Shown here piece after piece: positions 1-9,012 of a stretch of DNA of 64,000 bases (its first letter is position 1; each line of letters opens with the position of its first letter). The translations under genes were made by a program, and so were the position numbers. The stretch spans positions 87,374 through 151,373 of the forward strand of contig JAJYTF010000010.1 of the NCBI GenBank assembly GCA_021793155.1, written 5' to 3'. The notes below the pieces were generated by a model. That model worked only from the letters and a program-made list of their open reading frames with translations, had not been told where the DNA came from and made no database searches. The DNA comes from Pseudomonadota bacterium (GTDB lineage: Bacteria; Pseudomonadota; Alphaproteobacteria; Rhodospirillales; Magnetospirillaceae).

Positions 1-88
1 AGGATCTTATTAAGGGATTTCATCTATATGGTGACTTTACCCTTCGAAAGTATGCAATATTTGCACATGGCTTGCGGGAGTGGGCTCT

Positions 89-379
89 ATGGCTGAGGAC
101 GATACGACGGAAGGCATGTTGGGCGCTGGCGGCGCGGGGCGGGAGGCCGCCTACGACATTCAGGTTGAACTGTACGCAGTCCTCGGACATGCGAACGTCC
201 AGGTCAAGCAATTGCTTAAGCTGGGCCGTGGCGCCGTCGTCGAATTGGACCGCAAGATCAACGAGCCGATCGACCTTTTCGTCAATAAGATGCTGGTCGG
301 CCGCGGCGAAGTGGTGGTCGTCGAGGATCGGCTCGGCGTTACCGTCACCGACATGCTGAAAGGCCAGCGAGGCGACTGA
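89..379 (+). CDS. fliN: Flagellar motor switch protein FliN
   Basis: A 96-residue protein whose C-terminal 75 residues match the SpoA/FliN fold: VQVKQLLKLGRG, then AVVELDR, then INEPIDLFVN and the terminal VVEDRLGVTVTDML are the typical FliN strand pattern. FliN sits in the cytoplasmic C-ring and takes part in torque and CheY-dependent switching. I chose the ATG at 89 because GGGAG lies 8 nt upstream; an in-frame GTG at 80 is possible. The gene is near the window edge, so upstream flagellar genes (fliM, fliH, fliF) may lie outside. motA/motB are 9 kb away. Confidence 0.88.
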   Translation: MAEDDTTEGMLGAGGAGREAAYDIQVELYAVLGHANVQVKQLLKLGRGAVVELDRKINEPIDLFVNKMLVGRGEVVVVEDRLGVTVTDMLKGQRGD

Positions 380-434
380 TTCCTTCGACCAGGCCCATTC
401 CCACCGCAATTCAGTCAGTGGGTAGGCCGCTTTA

Positions 435-463
435 CCCAGACGCTCGGGAACCAAGCGTCTGGG
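435..463. repeat. Palindrome, family A copy 1
   Basis: Perfect 10-bp arms (CCCAGACGCT / AGCGTCTGGG) around a 9-nt loop, between fliN and the rhomboid gene. It may end fliN transcription, but no T-run follows. A related palindrome with the same core (CCAGACGCT..CCAAGCG) occurs at 11498-11524, so a dispersed REP-like element is more likely. Confidence 0.55.
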
Positions 464-538
464 GTGGACCACGGGCGTTCTCAACGTCCCGGCGTTCTCA
501 TATGATGAATCATATGTTGTTCGCCGGGATGGTTCGCG

Positions 539-1327
539 ATGTTCACCCTACCCCTCTCCGACGATAACCCCACTGAACGCGCCGCCGTGGTCACCTGGCT
601 GATCATCGGTATCTGTGCCGCGGTCTTCCTGTGGGAGCTGTCGCTGCCGCCGGCTATGGAGCGAGCCGCTACACTGGCGCTCGGCATGGTGCCGGCGGTA
701 GTGCTGGGCAAAGCGTCGCTGGCCCCGGGACTGGCGGTGGTCCCGCCCTGGGCGACGTTGCTGACCTCCATGTTCCTGCACGGCGGATGGCTGCACATTC
801 TCGGCAACATGCTGTTCCTGTGGATCTTCGGCGACAACGTGGAAGACGCCATGGGACGGTTTCGCTTCTTCGTCTATTACCTGCTGTGCGGGACCGCGGC
901 GGCCCTTACCCAGGCGCTGATGGCACCTGATTCGGAAATGCCGATGATCGGCGCCTCAGGCGCCATCGCCGGCGTGCTGGGCGGCTACGCACTGCTCCAC
1001 CCAAGGGCGAATGTACGGGTTCTGGTGGTGATCCTGCTGTTCGTCCGCCTGGTCAATGTGCCGGCGCTGCTGGTGCTCGGCCTGTGGTTCCTGCTGCAAT
1101 TGAGCAGCGCCGCCATGGCGCCGGCCGCTGCCGGCGGCGTCGCCTTCTGGGCCCATGTCGGCGGTTTCCTTTGCGGCTTGACACTTCTGCCGATATTCCG
1201 CCGTCCCGGGATCCCTTTGTTCGGCGGCGCCCGAAGCCGCGCCTTCGCGGTCAGCGGCGCCCGCCTGGTCCGCCGCGGGCGCATTCCGACGGTGATTCCG
1301 CGCGAGCACCAGCCTCCCTGGAGCTAG
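539..1327 (+). CDS. Rhomboid-family intramembrane serine protease
   Basis: A 262-residue polytopic membrane protein. Rhomboid signatures are clear: HGGWLHILGNMLFLWIFGDNVE (L1 loop and TM2 region, residues 81 on), the GASG catalytic serine motif with Ser140, and the catalytic histidine in AHVGGF (His206). It would cleave transmembrane substrates within the inner membrane. There are about six hydrophobic segments (residues 20-37, 73-100, 109-130, 137-155, 158-190, 200-220). The C-terminal tail is basic and likely cytoplasmic. It appears monocistronic, with no substrate hint from neighbours. Confidence 0.9.
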   Translation: MFTLPLSDDNPTERAAVVTWLIIGICAAVFLWELSLPPAMERAATLALGMVPAVVLGKASLAPGLAVVPPWATLLTSMFLHGGWLHILGNMLFLWIFGDNVEDAMGRFRFFVYYLLCGTAAALTQALMAPDSEMPMIGASGAIAGVLGGYALLHPRANVRVLVVILLFVRLVNVPALLVLGLWFLLQLSSAAMAPAAAGGVAFWAHVGGFLCGLTLLPIFRRPGIPLFGGARSRAFAVSGARLVRRGRIPTVIPREHQPPWS

Positions 1328-1426
1328 CCCGCATTTTGCGTATTTTGCACCGCCGAGCCGGATTGGGAACTCCCGGCGAACCCTTGCGTTTGTGGCATAA
1401 GGTCCATCTACGCAAGGAGAAAGACC

Positions 1427-1627
1427 ATGCCTCTTGCTTCCCATTCAACGGCGACCATTGCCCAGGCGCTGAGCGGCATAGACTTTCCGGCTAACAAGAA
1501 CGACCTGATCGAACACGCCAAGAAGAATAATGCGGACAATGAGGTCATCCAGGCGTTGAACGAGATGCCCGACGAGCAATACACCAGCATGGCCGACGTG
1601 TTCAAAGGTGTCGGGCAGTCGCACTGA
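1427..1627 (+). CDS. DUF2795 domain protein
   Basis: A 66-residue acidic soluble protein. The pattern AQALSGIDFPANKNDLIEHAKKN..EVIQALNEMPDEQYTSMADV matches DUF2795, a small helical family of unknown function common in proteobacteria and actinobacteria. An AAGGAGAAAG ribosome-binding site sits just upstream of the ATG. It is a single-gene unit, closed by a strong intrinsic terminator at 1650-1679. Family assignment is from recognition; no function is claimed. Confidence 0.75.
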   Translation: MPLASHSTATIAQALSGIDFPANKNDLIEHAKKNNADNEVIQALNEMPDEQYTSMADVFKGVGQSH

Positions 1628-1649
1628 CTACGGCCGGGCGCCTTCGAAG

Positions 1650-1679
1650 GGCGGAAGGCCGGAAGGCCTCCGCCTTTTT
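1650..1679 (+). terminator. Rho-independent terminator after the DUF2795 gene
   Basis: GC-rich hairpin GGCGGAAGGCC / GGCCTCCGCC with a GGAA loop and one bulged base, followed immediately by TTTTT. It begins 22 nt after the stop codon at 1627. Confidence 0.8.
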
Positions 1680-1766
1680 CGTGCACGGCCCATTGCCCAA
1701 GCTCAAGGCGGAACGACCGCGGTGTCGGCAGGCTGCTCTCCGGTCAACCGACGGAGTGTCGCCACG

Positions 1767-2375
1767 ATGAGCCTACCCGCCTTTTTCGATCAGGTACCCC
1801 CCATTACGGTTTTCGATCCCCTTACCCGCTTTCTCGGCGCCGGGGACGGAACCTTGACTTACCGCTATGCCGACGCCGCGCGGCTGGCCGGCCATTCCTG
1901 CCCGACGATCGCCGGAACATGGCTGATGCTGAGAGTCGGCCTGGCCCGGTTGTGGCCCGACTCGCTTCCCCAACGCGGAACCATCCACGTCCATCTGCCC
2001 GGCGACGAGGACGAAGGCACCACCGGAGTCATGGCAGCCGTCGCCTCGCTGGTCACCGGTGCCCGCCAGCTCGACGGCTTCAAGGGCATCGCCGGCCGCT
2101 TCGACCGGCGCCACCTGTTGCATTTCGGCGCATCGGTGCCGGGGGCCCTGGGCCTGCGCCGTGCCGACACTCGGCGAGGGGTGGCGCTCCGTTTCGACCC
2201 GACCGTGGTACCGTCCGAACCGGCGATGCGCGACCTGCTGCAGCGCTGGGCCGACGGCGAAGCCGACGCCGGCGAGGAGGCGCGCCTGGGAGAACTGTGG
2301 CAGGAGCGGGTCCGCCGCATCCTGGTCGATCACACCGACAACCCCGCCCTGACGAGCGCAACCGATTGGCCATAA
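1767..2375 (+). CDS. FmdE-like protein (formylmethanofuran dehydrogenase subunit E domain)
   Basis: 202 residues. Residues 40-54 read LAGHSCPTIAGTWLM, the hallmark GH-x-CP of the FmdE family (His43, Cys45), followed by an alpha/beta core. Family members bind metal and are found well beyond methanogens, usually with unknown roles. I chose the ATG at 1767 (GGAG 10 nt upstream); the frame is open further upstream, but that stretch overlaps the terminator and lacks family similarity. No methanofuran or formyl-transfer genes are nearby, so methanogenic function should not be inferred. The C-terminal half is charged and less conserved-looking. Confidence 0.7.
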   Translation: MSLPAFFDQVPPITVFDPLTRFLGAGDGTLTYRYADAARLAGHSCPTIAGTWLMLRVGLARLWPDSLPQRGTIHVHLPGDEDEGTTGVMAAVASLVTGARQLDGFKGIAGRFDRRHLLHFGASVPGALGLRRADTRRGVALRFDPTVVPSEPAMRDLLQRWADGEADAGEEARLGELWQERVRRILVDHTDNPALTSATDWP

Positions 2376-2579
2376 GCGCTTCCCGAACCCGAAAGGAGCC
2401 CCCCTTCCAATAGCGAGATTGAACCTCAGGGCGAGGTAGAAGAGCCGCAAGGAGGAAACCCACTCCCCCATAACGGCGTTTAAGTCGCGTGACCACCAAC
2501 CAGATGGTGATGCGATGATTTTTCCGATGGCGTCTGCCACCTCGTCCGGTCCCTTCCCGTTCCATCCGGAGAGGGCGGC

Positions 2580-4328
2580 ATGAGTGGGGCGCCCGAGCAG
2601 GTACGCCAAGCCCTGGCACCCTGCCGCGGGGCGCTATGGGCCGCGGGATTGTTCGGCTTGGGGGAGAGCATCATGATGCTCACGGTGCCCCTGTTCACCT
2701 TCCAGCTGTTCGATCGCGTACTGACCAGCCGCAGTCACGAGACCCTGGTCATGCTTACCATCGCTTCGCTGGGGGCGCTCGCCGTGCTGGCCGCCTTCGA
2801 CATGATCCGGGGAGAAGTGCTTCAGCGCGTCGGCCTGTGGCTGGACGCCAAACTCAGCCCGCAACTGCTGGCGGCCGGGTTCGAAGACACGAGCGCCGGC
2901 GACGCCCGTTCGGCCCAGGGATTGCGCGATCTGGCCCAGTTGCGCGGATTCGTCGGTTCGGGCGCGGCGGTGGCATTCTTCGACATTCCCATGGTGCCGG
3001 TATTCATCGGCGTCATCTTCTTCATCCACCCGCTTCTCGGATGGATCTCGCTGGCCGGCGCAGGCAGCCTCCTGTTGCTCGCCACAGCCAATCTTCTGGC
3101 GACGCGGCGCATGCTGTCGGCGGCCAATATGGCTTCGGTGACGGCTCTGAACCGCGCCCAGACCTGCATGCTCACGGCGGATGCCGTACGCGCCATGGGA
3201 ATGCTGCCGCGCCTCACTGCCCAGTGGGACGAGATCAACGGCGGCATCATGGCCCTGCAGTGCGAGACCGGCGATCGCATCGGCCAGTTTTCGGCAGCCT
3301 CCAAGTTCGCCCGCCTGGCCGTGCAGATCCTGTCCATGGGCGCAGGAGCCTCGCTGGCCATGGACCAGAAGATCACCGGCGGCATGATGATCGCGGCGTC
3401 GATCATCATGGCCCGCGGACTGGCGCCGATCGAGGTGGCCGTGGGGAGCTGGAGCGCGCTGGCCAGCGCCCGGGAATCGTGGCGGCGCATCGATCGTGGC
3501 CTGGCCGCCATGCCGGTCCGCCAGGGCAAGCTGTCGTTGCCCGAGCCCCAGGGCCGGCTGCTGGTCGACCGGGTCTACTACATCGCTCCCGGCGGGCGGG
3601 CGATCCTGAAGAACGTCTGCATGGCCCTGCCCCCCGGCGAGGCGCTCGGTGTGATCGGCGCCACGGCAGCAGGGAAGACCACCTTGGGCCGGCTGCTGGT
3701 GGGCGTGCTGGCGCCCAGTGCCGGCAGCATCCGGCTCGACGGTGCCGAGGTCCGCCTGTGGGATCCCGCCAAGCTGGGGCCGCATATCGGCTACCTGCCT
3801 CAGGACGTGCAACTCCTGCCCGCCACCGTCGCCGAGAACATTGCGCGGATGGGCGAACCAGACGCCGACAAAGTGATCGAAGCGGCCCGACGGGCCGGCG
3901 TCCACGACCTGATCCTGCGCCTGCCGCAGGGCTACGACACACCGATCGAGGACGGTGGCGTTCGGCTATCGGGCGGGCAGCGGCAGCGTGTCGGGCTGGC
4001 CCGCGCGCTTTACGGCGGGCCGCGGCTGATCGTCCTCGACGAACCCAACAGCAATCTCGACGTACCAGGCGAGCAGGCGCTGCTCGGGGCCCTTGACTCA
4101 GTGCGGGCGGACGGCGCGACGGTGGTGCTGATCAGTCATCGGCCATCAGTCCTGGACCGAATGGACAAGATCCTGGTGATGCGGGAAGGCGTCGCCGAAA
4201 CCTTCGGCCCGCGCGAGGATGTTCTGCCTCAGCTGTTGCGGCCGCATCGGCCCGGCCCGCCTCTTGCCCCGGTTGGAACGGGGTCGGGGTCGGGAGCCGC
4301 TCCGGCAGCAGCGAAGGAGGGAGCATGA
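2580..4328 (+). CDS. Type I secretion system permease/ATPase (PrtD/HlyB class)
   Basis: 582 residues. The N-terminal half is an ABC type-1 transmembrane domain (about residues 20-310); the C-terminal half is the nucleotide-binding domain with Walker A GATAAGKTT (360-368), signature LSGGQ (463-467) and Walker B LIVLDEP (483-489). Length and the lack of a C39 peptidase domain fit the PrtD-type exporters that secrete proteins with uncleaved C-terminal signals. The ATG at 2580 follows GGAGAGG. The next gene overlaps it by 4 nt and encodes the HlyD-type adaptor. No TolC-like outer-membrane gene or RTX substrate is in the window. Confidence 0.9.
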   Translation: MSGAPEQVRQALAPCRGALWAAGLFGLGESIMMLTVPLFTFQLFDRVLTSRSHETLVMLTIASLGALAVLAAFDMIRGEVLQRVGLWLDAKLSPQLLAAGFEDTSAGDARSAQGLRDLAQLRGFVGSGAAVAFFDIPMVPVFIGVIFFIHPLLGWISLAGAGSLLLLATANLLATRRMLSAANMASVTALNRAQTCMLTADAVRAMGMLPRLTAQWDEINGGIMALQCETGDRIGQFSAASKFARLAVQILSMGAGASLAMDQKITGGMMIAASIIMARGLAPIEVAVGSWSALASARESWRRIDRGLAAMPVRQGKLSLPEPQGRLLVDRVYYIAPGGRAILKNVCMALPPGEALGVIGATAAGKTTLGRLLVGVLAPSAGSIRLDGAEVRLWDPAKLGPHIGYLPQDVQLLPATVAENIARMGEPDADKVIEAARRAGVHDLILRLPQGYDTPIEDGGVRLSGGQRQRVGLARALYGGPRLIVLDEPNSNLDVPGEQALLGALDSVRADGATVVLISHRPSVLDRMDKILVMREGVAETFGPREDVLPQLLRPHRPGPPLAPVGTGSGSGAAPAAAKEGA

Positions 4329-5665
4329 ACGATCTCGTTCCGGCCGGCACCCTTCCCCCCTTGGCAGGGCCGCAGATCCGGCTGCAGACGAAGCAGCGTA
4401 TCCGGGTCGGCCTGCTGGTCACGGTTATGGCCTTCGGCGGCGGCGGAACCTGGGCCGGCCTGGCCCCGCTTAACGCCGCGGCGATCGCTCCCGGCGTGGT
4501 CGGGGCCGATGGGCGCAACAAGGTGGTCCAGCATCTGGAAGGCGGCATCGTGCGGGAGATCGATGTCCAGGAAGGCGACACGGTGAAGCCGGGAAAGGTA
4601 TTGTTCCGCCTCGATCGGACGAGGGCCCAGGCGCAGACCGACCAGTTGCAGGGAGAATTGGATTCCTTGCGGGCCATGGCGGCGCGGCTGAGTTCGGAAC
4701 GGGACGGGCTGCCCAACGTGCAATTCCCCGCCGACCTGGAGCAGCGACGCCACGCCGACGGCGAGGTCGAGCGCATCCTGGCGGGGCAGGAAAGGCTGTT
4801 CCAAGCCCGCCAGGAGGCCTTGGTCAGCGAGCGCAACGTACTGATTTCGCGAATCTCGCAGTTCAAGGACGAGATTGGTGGCCTGGACGCCCAGCGCAAA
4901 GCGGCGGAAGCGCAGATCAATCTTCTCGAAGACGAGATCCGCGTCGTCCGCATGCTGGTCTCCGCCGGGCAGGAACGCAAACCACGGCTGCTGGCGCTGG
5001 AACGGGACGAGGAGAAGCTGGACGGCGACCGCGGCAATGCCATCGCCCTGATGGCCCGCGCCCGGCAGAACATCGGCGAAACACAACTCCGGATCAGCCA
5101 GCTCGACGTCCAGCGGCTGAACCAGGCGGTCACCGACCTGCGCGACACCGAAACCAAGATCTACGATACATCCGAGAAGTTGAGGGCGGCCAAGGACGTC
5201 CTGGACCGGACGGTGGTCAGGGCGCCGATCGCCGGCACGGTGGTGAAACTCAACCTGCACACCCTGGGCGGTGTTGTGCAACCGGGCGAGAACCTGATGG
5301 AAATCGTCCCCAGCGACGACCGGATGCTGATCGACGCCCATCTTCGGCCGAACGATATCGCCTCGGTCAAGGTCGGACAGACGGCCGAGGTCCGCCTCAA
5401 TGCCTACAGCCAGCGGCGCATGCCGATGGTGCTGGGCAAAGTGGTCGAGGTCTCGGCCGACGCGCTGCGGGAGCGAAGCGATATGCCGCCCTACTACCTG
5501 GTACGGGTCGCCGTAGACAAAGAATCCCTGGCGAAGGCGCCGAATGTGCGCCTGTCGCCTGGTATGCCGGCCGAGGTCATGGTGGTCACCGGGAAGCGAA
5601 CCCTGCTCGACTACCTGCTCATGCCGATTACCACCAGCATTCGCCACGGCCTGACGGAGGATTGA
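4325..5665 (+). CDS. HlyD-family type I secretion periplasmic adaptor
   Basis: 446 residues. A single N-terminal transmembrane segment (about residues 27-48) is followed by a lipoyl/barrel-sandwich half-motif (VVQHLEGGIVREIDVQEGD), a long helical hairpin of about 200 residues rich in R, E, Q and A, the second lipoyl half (VVRAPIAGTVVKLNLHTLGG) and a beta-barrel C-terminus. This is the classical membrane-fusion protein of type I secretion (PrtE/HlyD). Its start overlaps the ATPase stop (ATGA), so the pair is translationally coupled. Substrate unknown. Confidence 0.9.
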   Translation: MNDLVPAGTLPPLAGPQIRLQTKQRIRVGLLVTVMAFGGGGTWAGLAPLNAAAIAPGVVGADGRNKVVQHLEGGIVREIDVQEGDTVKPGKVLFRLDRTRAQAQTDQLQGELDSLRAMAARLSSERDGLPNVQFPADLEQRRHADGEVERILAGQERLFQARQEALVSERNVLISRISQFKDEIGGLDAQRKAAEAQINLLEDEIRVVRMLVSAGQERKPRLLALERDEEKLDGDRGNAIALMARARQNIGETQLRISQLDVQRLNQAVTDLRDTETKIYDTSEKLRAAKDVLDRTVVRAPIAGTVVKLNLHTLGGVVQPGENLMEIVPSDDRMLIDAHLRPNDIASVKVGQTAEVRLNAYSQRRMPMVLGKVVEVSADALRERSDMPPYYLVRVAVDKESLAKAPNVRLSPGMPAEVMVVTGKRTLLDYLLMPITTSIRHGLTED

Positions 5666-5883
5666 ACCAGCGGATTTATGTTGCGCCGCACAATATTGTG
5701 GTTACTCTAGTTCCTGGAAGCCCTTCGCCCCGTCGCTCGCTTGGGTGGCGGTGGCCGGAGCGGAGAAGGGATGGGGACAGCCCGGATGCCTGCACCCCGG
5801 TCGTTCGGGGGCATGACGAATAGACCTAGTGTCTATTACACTTGCGCAGTTGGGTCGACAGCCCCCGGAACGACGAGGCCACG

Positions 5884-8577
5884 ATGAGCGTTCGCAATCT
5901 CTCCAGTCTTTTTCGCCCAAGGTCTGTGGCCGTCATCGGCGCCACCCCGCGGCCCAATGCCGTCGGCGCGGTGGTCATGCGCAATCTGCTGCAGGGAGGG
6001 TTTTCCGGCCCGATCATGCCGGTCAATCCCAAGCATCAGGCAATCGGCGGAGTGCTCGCCTACCCCGACGTCGCCAGCCTCCCCGTCGTTCCCGATCTGG
6101 CAGTGCTGTGCATTCCCGCCGCCGGCGTGGTCGACGAAATCAAGAAGTTGTGCGAACGCGGCACCCGTGCCGCCATCGTCATGGCCACCGGCCTTTCGGC
6201 GACCGAATCCGCCAGCGGAAAAACGCTGCAGGCCGAGATGCTGGAGGTGGCGCGCCGCTGCCGCATGCGCATCCTGGGCCCGGGTTGCCTCGGCCTGATG
6301 GTTCCGTCCATCGGCCTTAACGCCAGCTATGCCCAGCAGCCGGCGCAACCGGGACGCATCGCCTTCGTCTCACAGTCCTCGTCGCTGTGCACGGCAGTAC
6401 TGGACTGGGCGCGCCCGAAAGGGATCGGCTTCTCACATTTCATCTCGGTGGGCGATTGCGCCGATGTCGATTTCGGCGACCTGCTCGACTATCTGGGATC
6501 CGATCCCTCGACCCGGGCGATCCTCCTCTACATCGAATCGATCCATCAGCGCCGCAATTTCATGTCGGCTGCCCGCGCCGCCGCGCGCAACAAGCCGGTC
6601 ATCGCCGTCAAGGCCGGGCGGGTGCCGGAAAGTGCCCGCGCCGCGGCCTCCCACACCGGCGCCGTAGCCGGCGCCGACGCCGTCTACGACGCGGCACTGC
6701 GCCGTGCCGGCATGTTGCGGGTGTACGACCTGGAAGAAATGTTCACCGCGGTCGAAACCTTGTCGCGCTCGCGGCCGCCGCGTGGCACCAAGCTGGCCAT
6801 CGTCACCAATGGTGGCGGTGTCGGCATCGTGGCGGTGGACGAACTTGTCGAAATCGGCGGCAAGCTGGCCGAACTCAGCCCCGAGACCATGGCCAAGCTG
6901 GACAGATTCCTGCCCGCCTTCTGGTCGCACGGCAACCCCGTCGACACCACCGCCGACGCTTCGGGCGAACGTTATGTCCGCGCCCTCGACGTCCTGCTCG
7001 AGGCCCCCGAAGTCGATTCGGTGCTGGTGATGCACACGCCGACAGCCATCACCTCCTCCAGCGAAATCGCCGAGCAGGTGATCAAGACGGTCAAGTCGCA
7101 CAAGGCCAATGTCATGACCTGCTGGGTCGGACAGGAGCAGGTCGGACCGGCCCGGCGCACGCTGCGCGAGGCCGGCATCCCGACCTACGAGACGCCGGGC
7201 GCCGCCGTCCATGCCTTCATGCACCTGGTGAATTACCGGAAGAACCAGGAAATGCTGATGGAGACCCCGCCTTCGGCGCTGGCCGATTTCACGCCGGCCA
7301 CCGCCACCGCCCGGCTGGTAGTGGAAAACACCCTGGCCAGCGGCAACGAGTTCATGAGCGAACCCGAAGCCAAGGCGGTATTGTCGGCCTACGGCATCCC
7401 GACGGTGGAAACCCACATCGCCCGTACGCCGGCCGACGCCAGCCGCATCGCCGCTCGGATGGACGGCCCCATCGCATTGAAGATCCTGTCCCCGGATATT
7501 TCCCACAAATCGGATGTCGGCGGCGTCAGGCTGAATTTGTCCGGCCCATTCGAGGTGGAAAAGGCCGGCAACCTAATGCTGGAACGGGTCGCCGCCACCT
7601 TCCCCGAGGCGCGGATCCATGGCTTCACCGTCCAGCGCATGGCGCGGCGTTCCGGCGCGCAGGAAATTATCATCGGCGTCACCACCGACCCCATCTTCGG
7701 TCCGGTCATCATGTTCGGCCAGGGCGGCACCGCCGTCGAGGTGATCAACGACGCAGCCATCGGCCTTCCCCCCTTGAACATGAGCCTGGCCCGCGAATTG
7801 ATCCAGCGGACCCGCGTCTGCAAGCTGCTGCAGGGATACCGCGACCGGCCGCCGGCCGACATGGACGCCATCTGCATGTCGCTGATGAAGATCTCGCAAC
7901 TGGTGATCGACATCCCCGAGATCGTCGAGATTGACATCAATCCGCTATTCGCCGACGCCGAGGGCGTGATCGCCGTCGATGCCCGCATCCGCGTTACCGC
8001 GGCGCCGGCCAATTCCGACCGCCTGGCCATCCGCCCCTACCCCAAGGACCTGGAAGAGATCATCGTCCTCAACGACGGTAGCAAGGTCCTGGTCCGTCCC
8101 ATCCGCCCCGAGGACGAGCCGAACCACCACATCTTCGTCTCCAGGCTGACGCCCGAGGACATCCGCTTCCGCTTCTTCGGGCTGGTGGGCGAACTGCCTC
8201 ATTCGGAAATGGCCCGCCTCACCCAGATCGACTACGACCGTGAAATGGCTTTCGTCGCCGTGCCCCTGGACAACGCCGACAACGAGACCTGGGGTGTGGT
8301 GCGCACCATGAGCGACCCCGACAACGAACGGGCCGAGTTCGCCGTGGTCGTCCGCTCGGATCTGAAGGGCACCGGACTCGGGCGCAAGCTGATGTTGAAG
8401 ATGATCCGCTATTGCCGGGCGCGCGGTACCGGGCAAATCATCGGCCAAGTGCTGACCGACAACACGCGCATGCTGAAATTCGTCGAGAGCCTTGGCTTCA
8501 AGCGCGTGCGCCTGGTGGAGGGCGATATCGTCGAAGTCATGCTCGACCTGCGCACACCAGTGGCCGCCACGGTGTAG
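5884..8577 (+). CDS. Acyl-CoA synthetase (NDP-forming)/GNAT fusion, Pat-like protein lysine acetyltransferase
   Basis: 897 residues. An N-terminal CoA-binding Rossmann domain (VAVIGATPRPNAVG) is followed by succinyl-CoA-ligase-like domains, an ATP-grasp domain (about 470-690, GPIALKILSPDISHKSDVGG) and a C-terminal GNAT domain (about 720-890, SDLKGTGLGRKLM). This is the Pat/PatZ architecture, in which the GNAT domain acetylates acetyl-CoA synthetase and other enzymes. The ATG at 5884 follows a GAGG. The motif SHTGAVAG retains a histidine at 257, where ADP-forming acetyl-CoA synthetases carry the phosphohistidine, so ligase chemistry may persist. No sirtuin deacetylase or acs gene is nearby. 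Confidence 0.85.
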   Translation: MSVRNLSSLFRPRSVAVIGATPRPNAVGAVVMRNLLQGGFSGPIMPVNPKHQAIGGVLAYPDVASLPVVPDLAVLCIPAAGVVDEIKKLCERGTRAAIVMATGLSATESASGKTLQAEMLEVARRCRMRILGPGCLGLMVPSIGLNASYAQQPAQPGRIAFVSQSSSLCTAVLDWARPKGIGFSHFISVGDCADVDFGDLLDYLGSDPSTRAILLYIESIHQRRNFMSAARAAARNKPVIAVKAGRVPESARAAASHTGAVAGADAVYDAALRRAGMLRVYDLEEMFTAVETLSRSRPPRGTKLAIVTNGGGVGIVAVDELVEIGGKLAELSPETMAKLDRFLPAFWSHGNPVDTTADASGERYVRALDVLLEAPEVDSVLVMHTPTAITSSSEIAEQVIKTVKSHKANVMTCWVGQEQVGPARRTLREAGIPTYETPGAAVHAFMHLVNYRKNQEMLMETPPSALADFTPATATARLVVENTLASGNEFMSEPEAKAVLSAYGIPTVETHIARTPADASRIAARMDGPIALKILSPDISHKSDVGGVRLNLSGPFEVEKAGNLMLERVAATFPEARIHGFTVQRMARRSGAQEIIIGVTTDPIFGPVIMFGQGGTAVEVINDAAIGLPPLNMSLARELIQRTRVCKLLQGYRDRPPADMDAICMSLMKISQLVIDIPEIVEIDINPLFADAEGVIAVDARIRVTAAPANSDRLAIRPYPKDLEEIIVLNDGSKVLVRPIRPEDEPNHHIFVSRLTPEDIRFRFFGLVGELPHSEMARLTQIDYDREMAFVAVPLDNADNETWGVVRTMSDPDNERAEFAVVVRSDLKGTGLGRKLMLKMIRYCRARGTGQIIGQVLTDNTRMLKFVESLGFKRVRLVEGDIVEVMLDLRTPVAATV

Positions 8578-8599
8578 TGCGTCACACCGGCTCATGCGC

Positions 8600-8770
8600 G
8601 GCCGGCGAAGAGCTCGCAAGCCAGGGCGCGGATCACGGGGACCGGCCATCAGGAAGACGGCGACTTTCGGTATCCGGTGCATTCTTCTTGAGCGCCGGAG
8701 CCAACCACAGGCCGTTGTACGAGCGTTCCATGCCGTAGGGCGGATCGTTGAGCATGATAACAATCGTCAT
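8600..8770 (-). pseudogene. Broken DsrE/DsrF-like gene remnant
   Basis: Reading from the ATG at 8770 on the minus strand gives MTIVIMLNDPPYGMERSYNG followed by LWLAPALKK, a strong match to the start of small DsrE-family proteins. The frame runs into a stop at 8633 after about 45 residues. The adjacent frame then continues with VAVFLMAG, the next conserved DsrE strand, pointing to a frameshift around 8675. Nothing recognisable follows, so about two thirds of the gene is missing. This is the tail side of the GNAT-fusion gene. Confidence 0.6.
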
Positions 8771-8910
8771 GCAATCCTCACGGCAACTCAGCACTCAATA
8801 AATCTATTGAATGAGCCGGATCGCGCCGCGATGCCTGTCAAGCTCCGCCCCGAACCAAGGGGGCCGGCACAGCCGAGTTTGCGCTTTGTGAATGTCAAAT
8901 CGCCTCAGTA

Positions 8911-8981
8911 AAGACATACGCCTTTCGGTGGTTCTTATTGCTCGGTTGACACTTATGGCCCACAATGGGTTTGTATGTCTT
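8911..8981. promoter_or_regulatory. Spaced inverted repeat around a candidate motA promoter
   Basis: AAGACATAC at 8911-8919 and its exact complement GTATGTCTT at 8973-8981 lie 53 nt apart. Between them is TTGACA (8946-8951), a possible -35 box, with a poor -10 candidate TTGTAT at 8971-8976 (19-nt spacing) overlapping the right arm. The motA ATG is 31 nt beyond the right arm. Regulatory role is inference from position. Confidence 0.35.
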
Positions 8982-9012
8982 AGGCCGATCAACAGAAGGG
9001 GCAGTCCGGCCA

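Larger units (their letters stand above)
8578..9012. other. 435-nt intergenic region upstream of motA
   Basis: No intact gene. It holds the DsrE remnant (8600-8770), an AT-richer stretch at 8790-8990, a TTGACA hexamer at 8946-8951 and a pair of 9-bp inverted repeats at 8911-8919 and 8973-8981 that flank that hexamer. It probably carries the motAB promoter. Confidence 0.5.

Noticed and set aside
20..484. 154-codon minus-strand frame at the left edge
   Set aside because: It is antisense to fliN, whose plus-strand translation has a clear SpoA domain; the minus-strand product matches no family.
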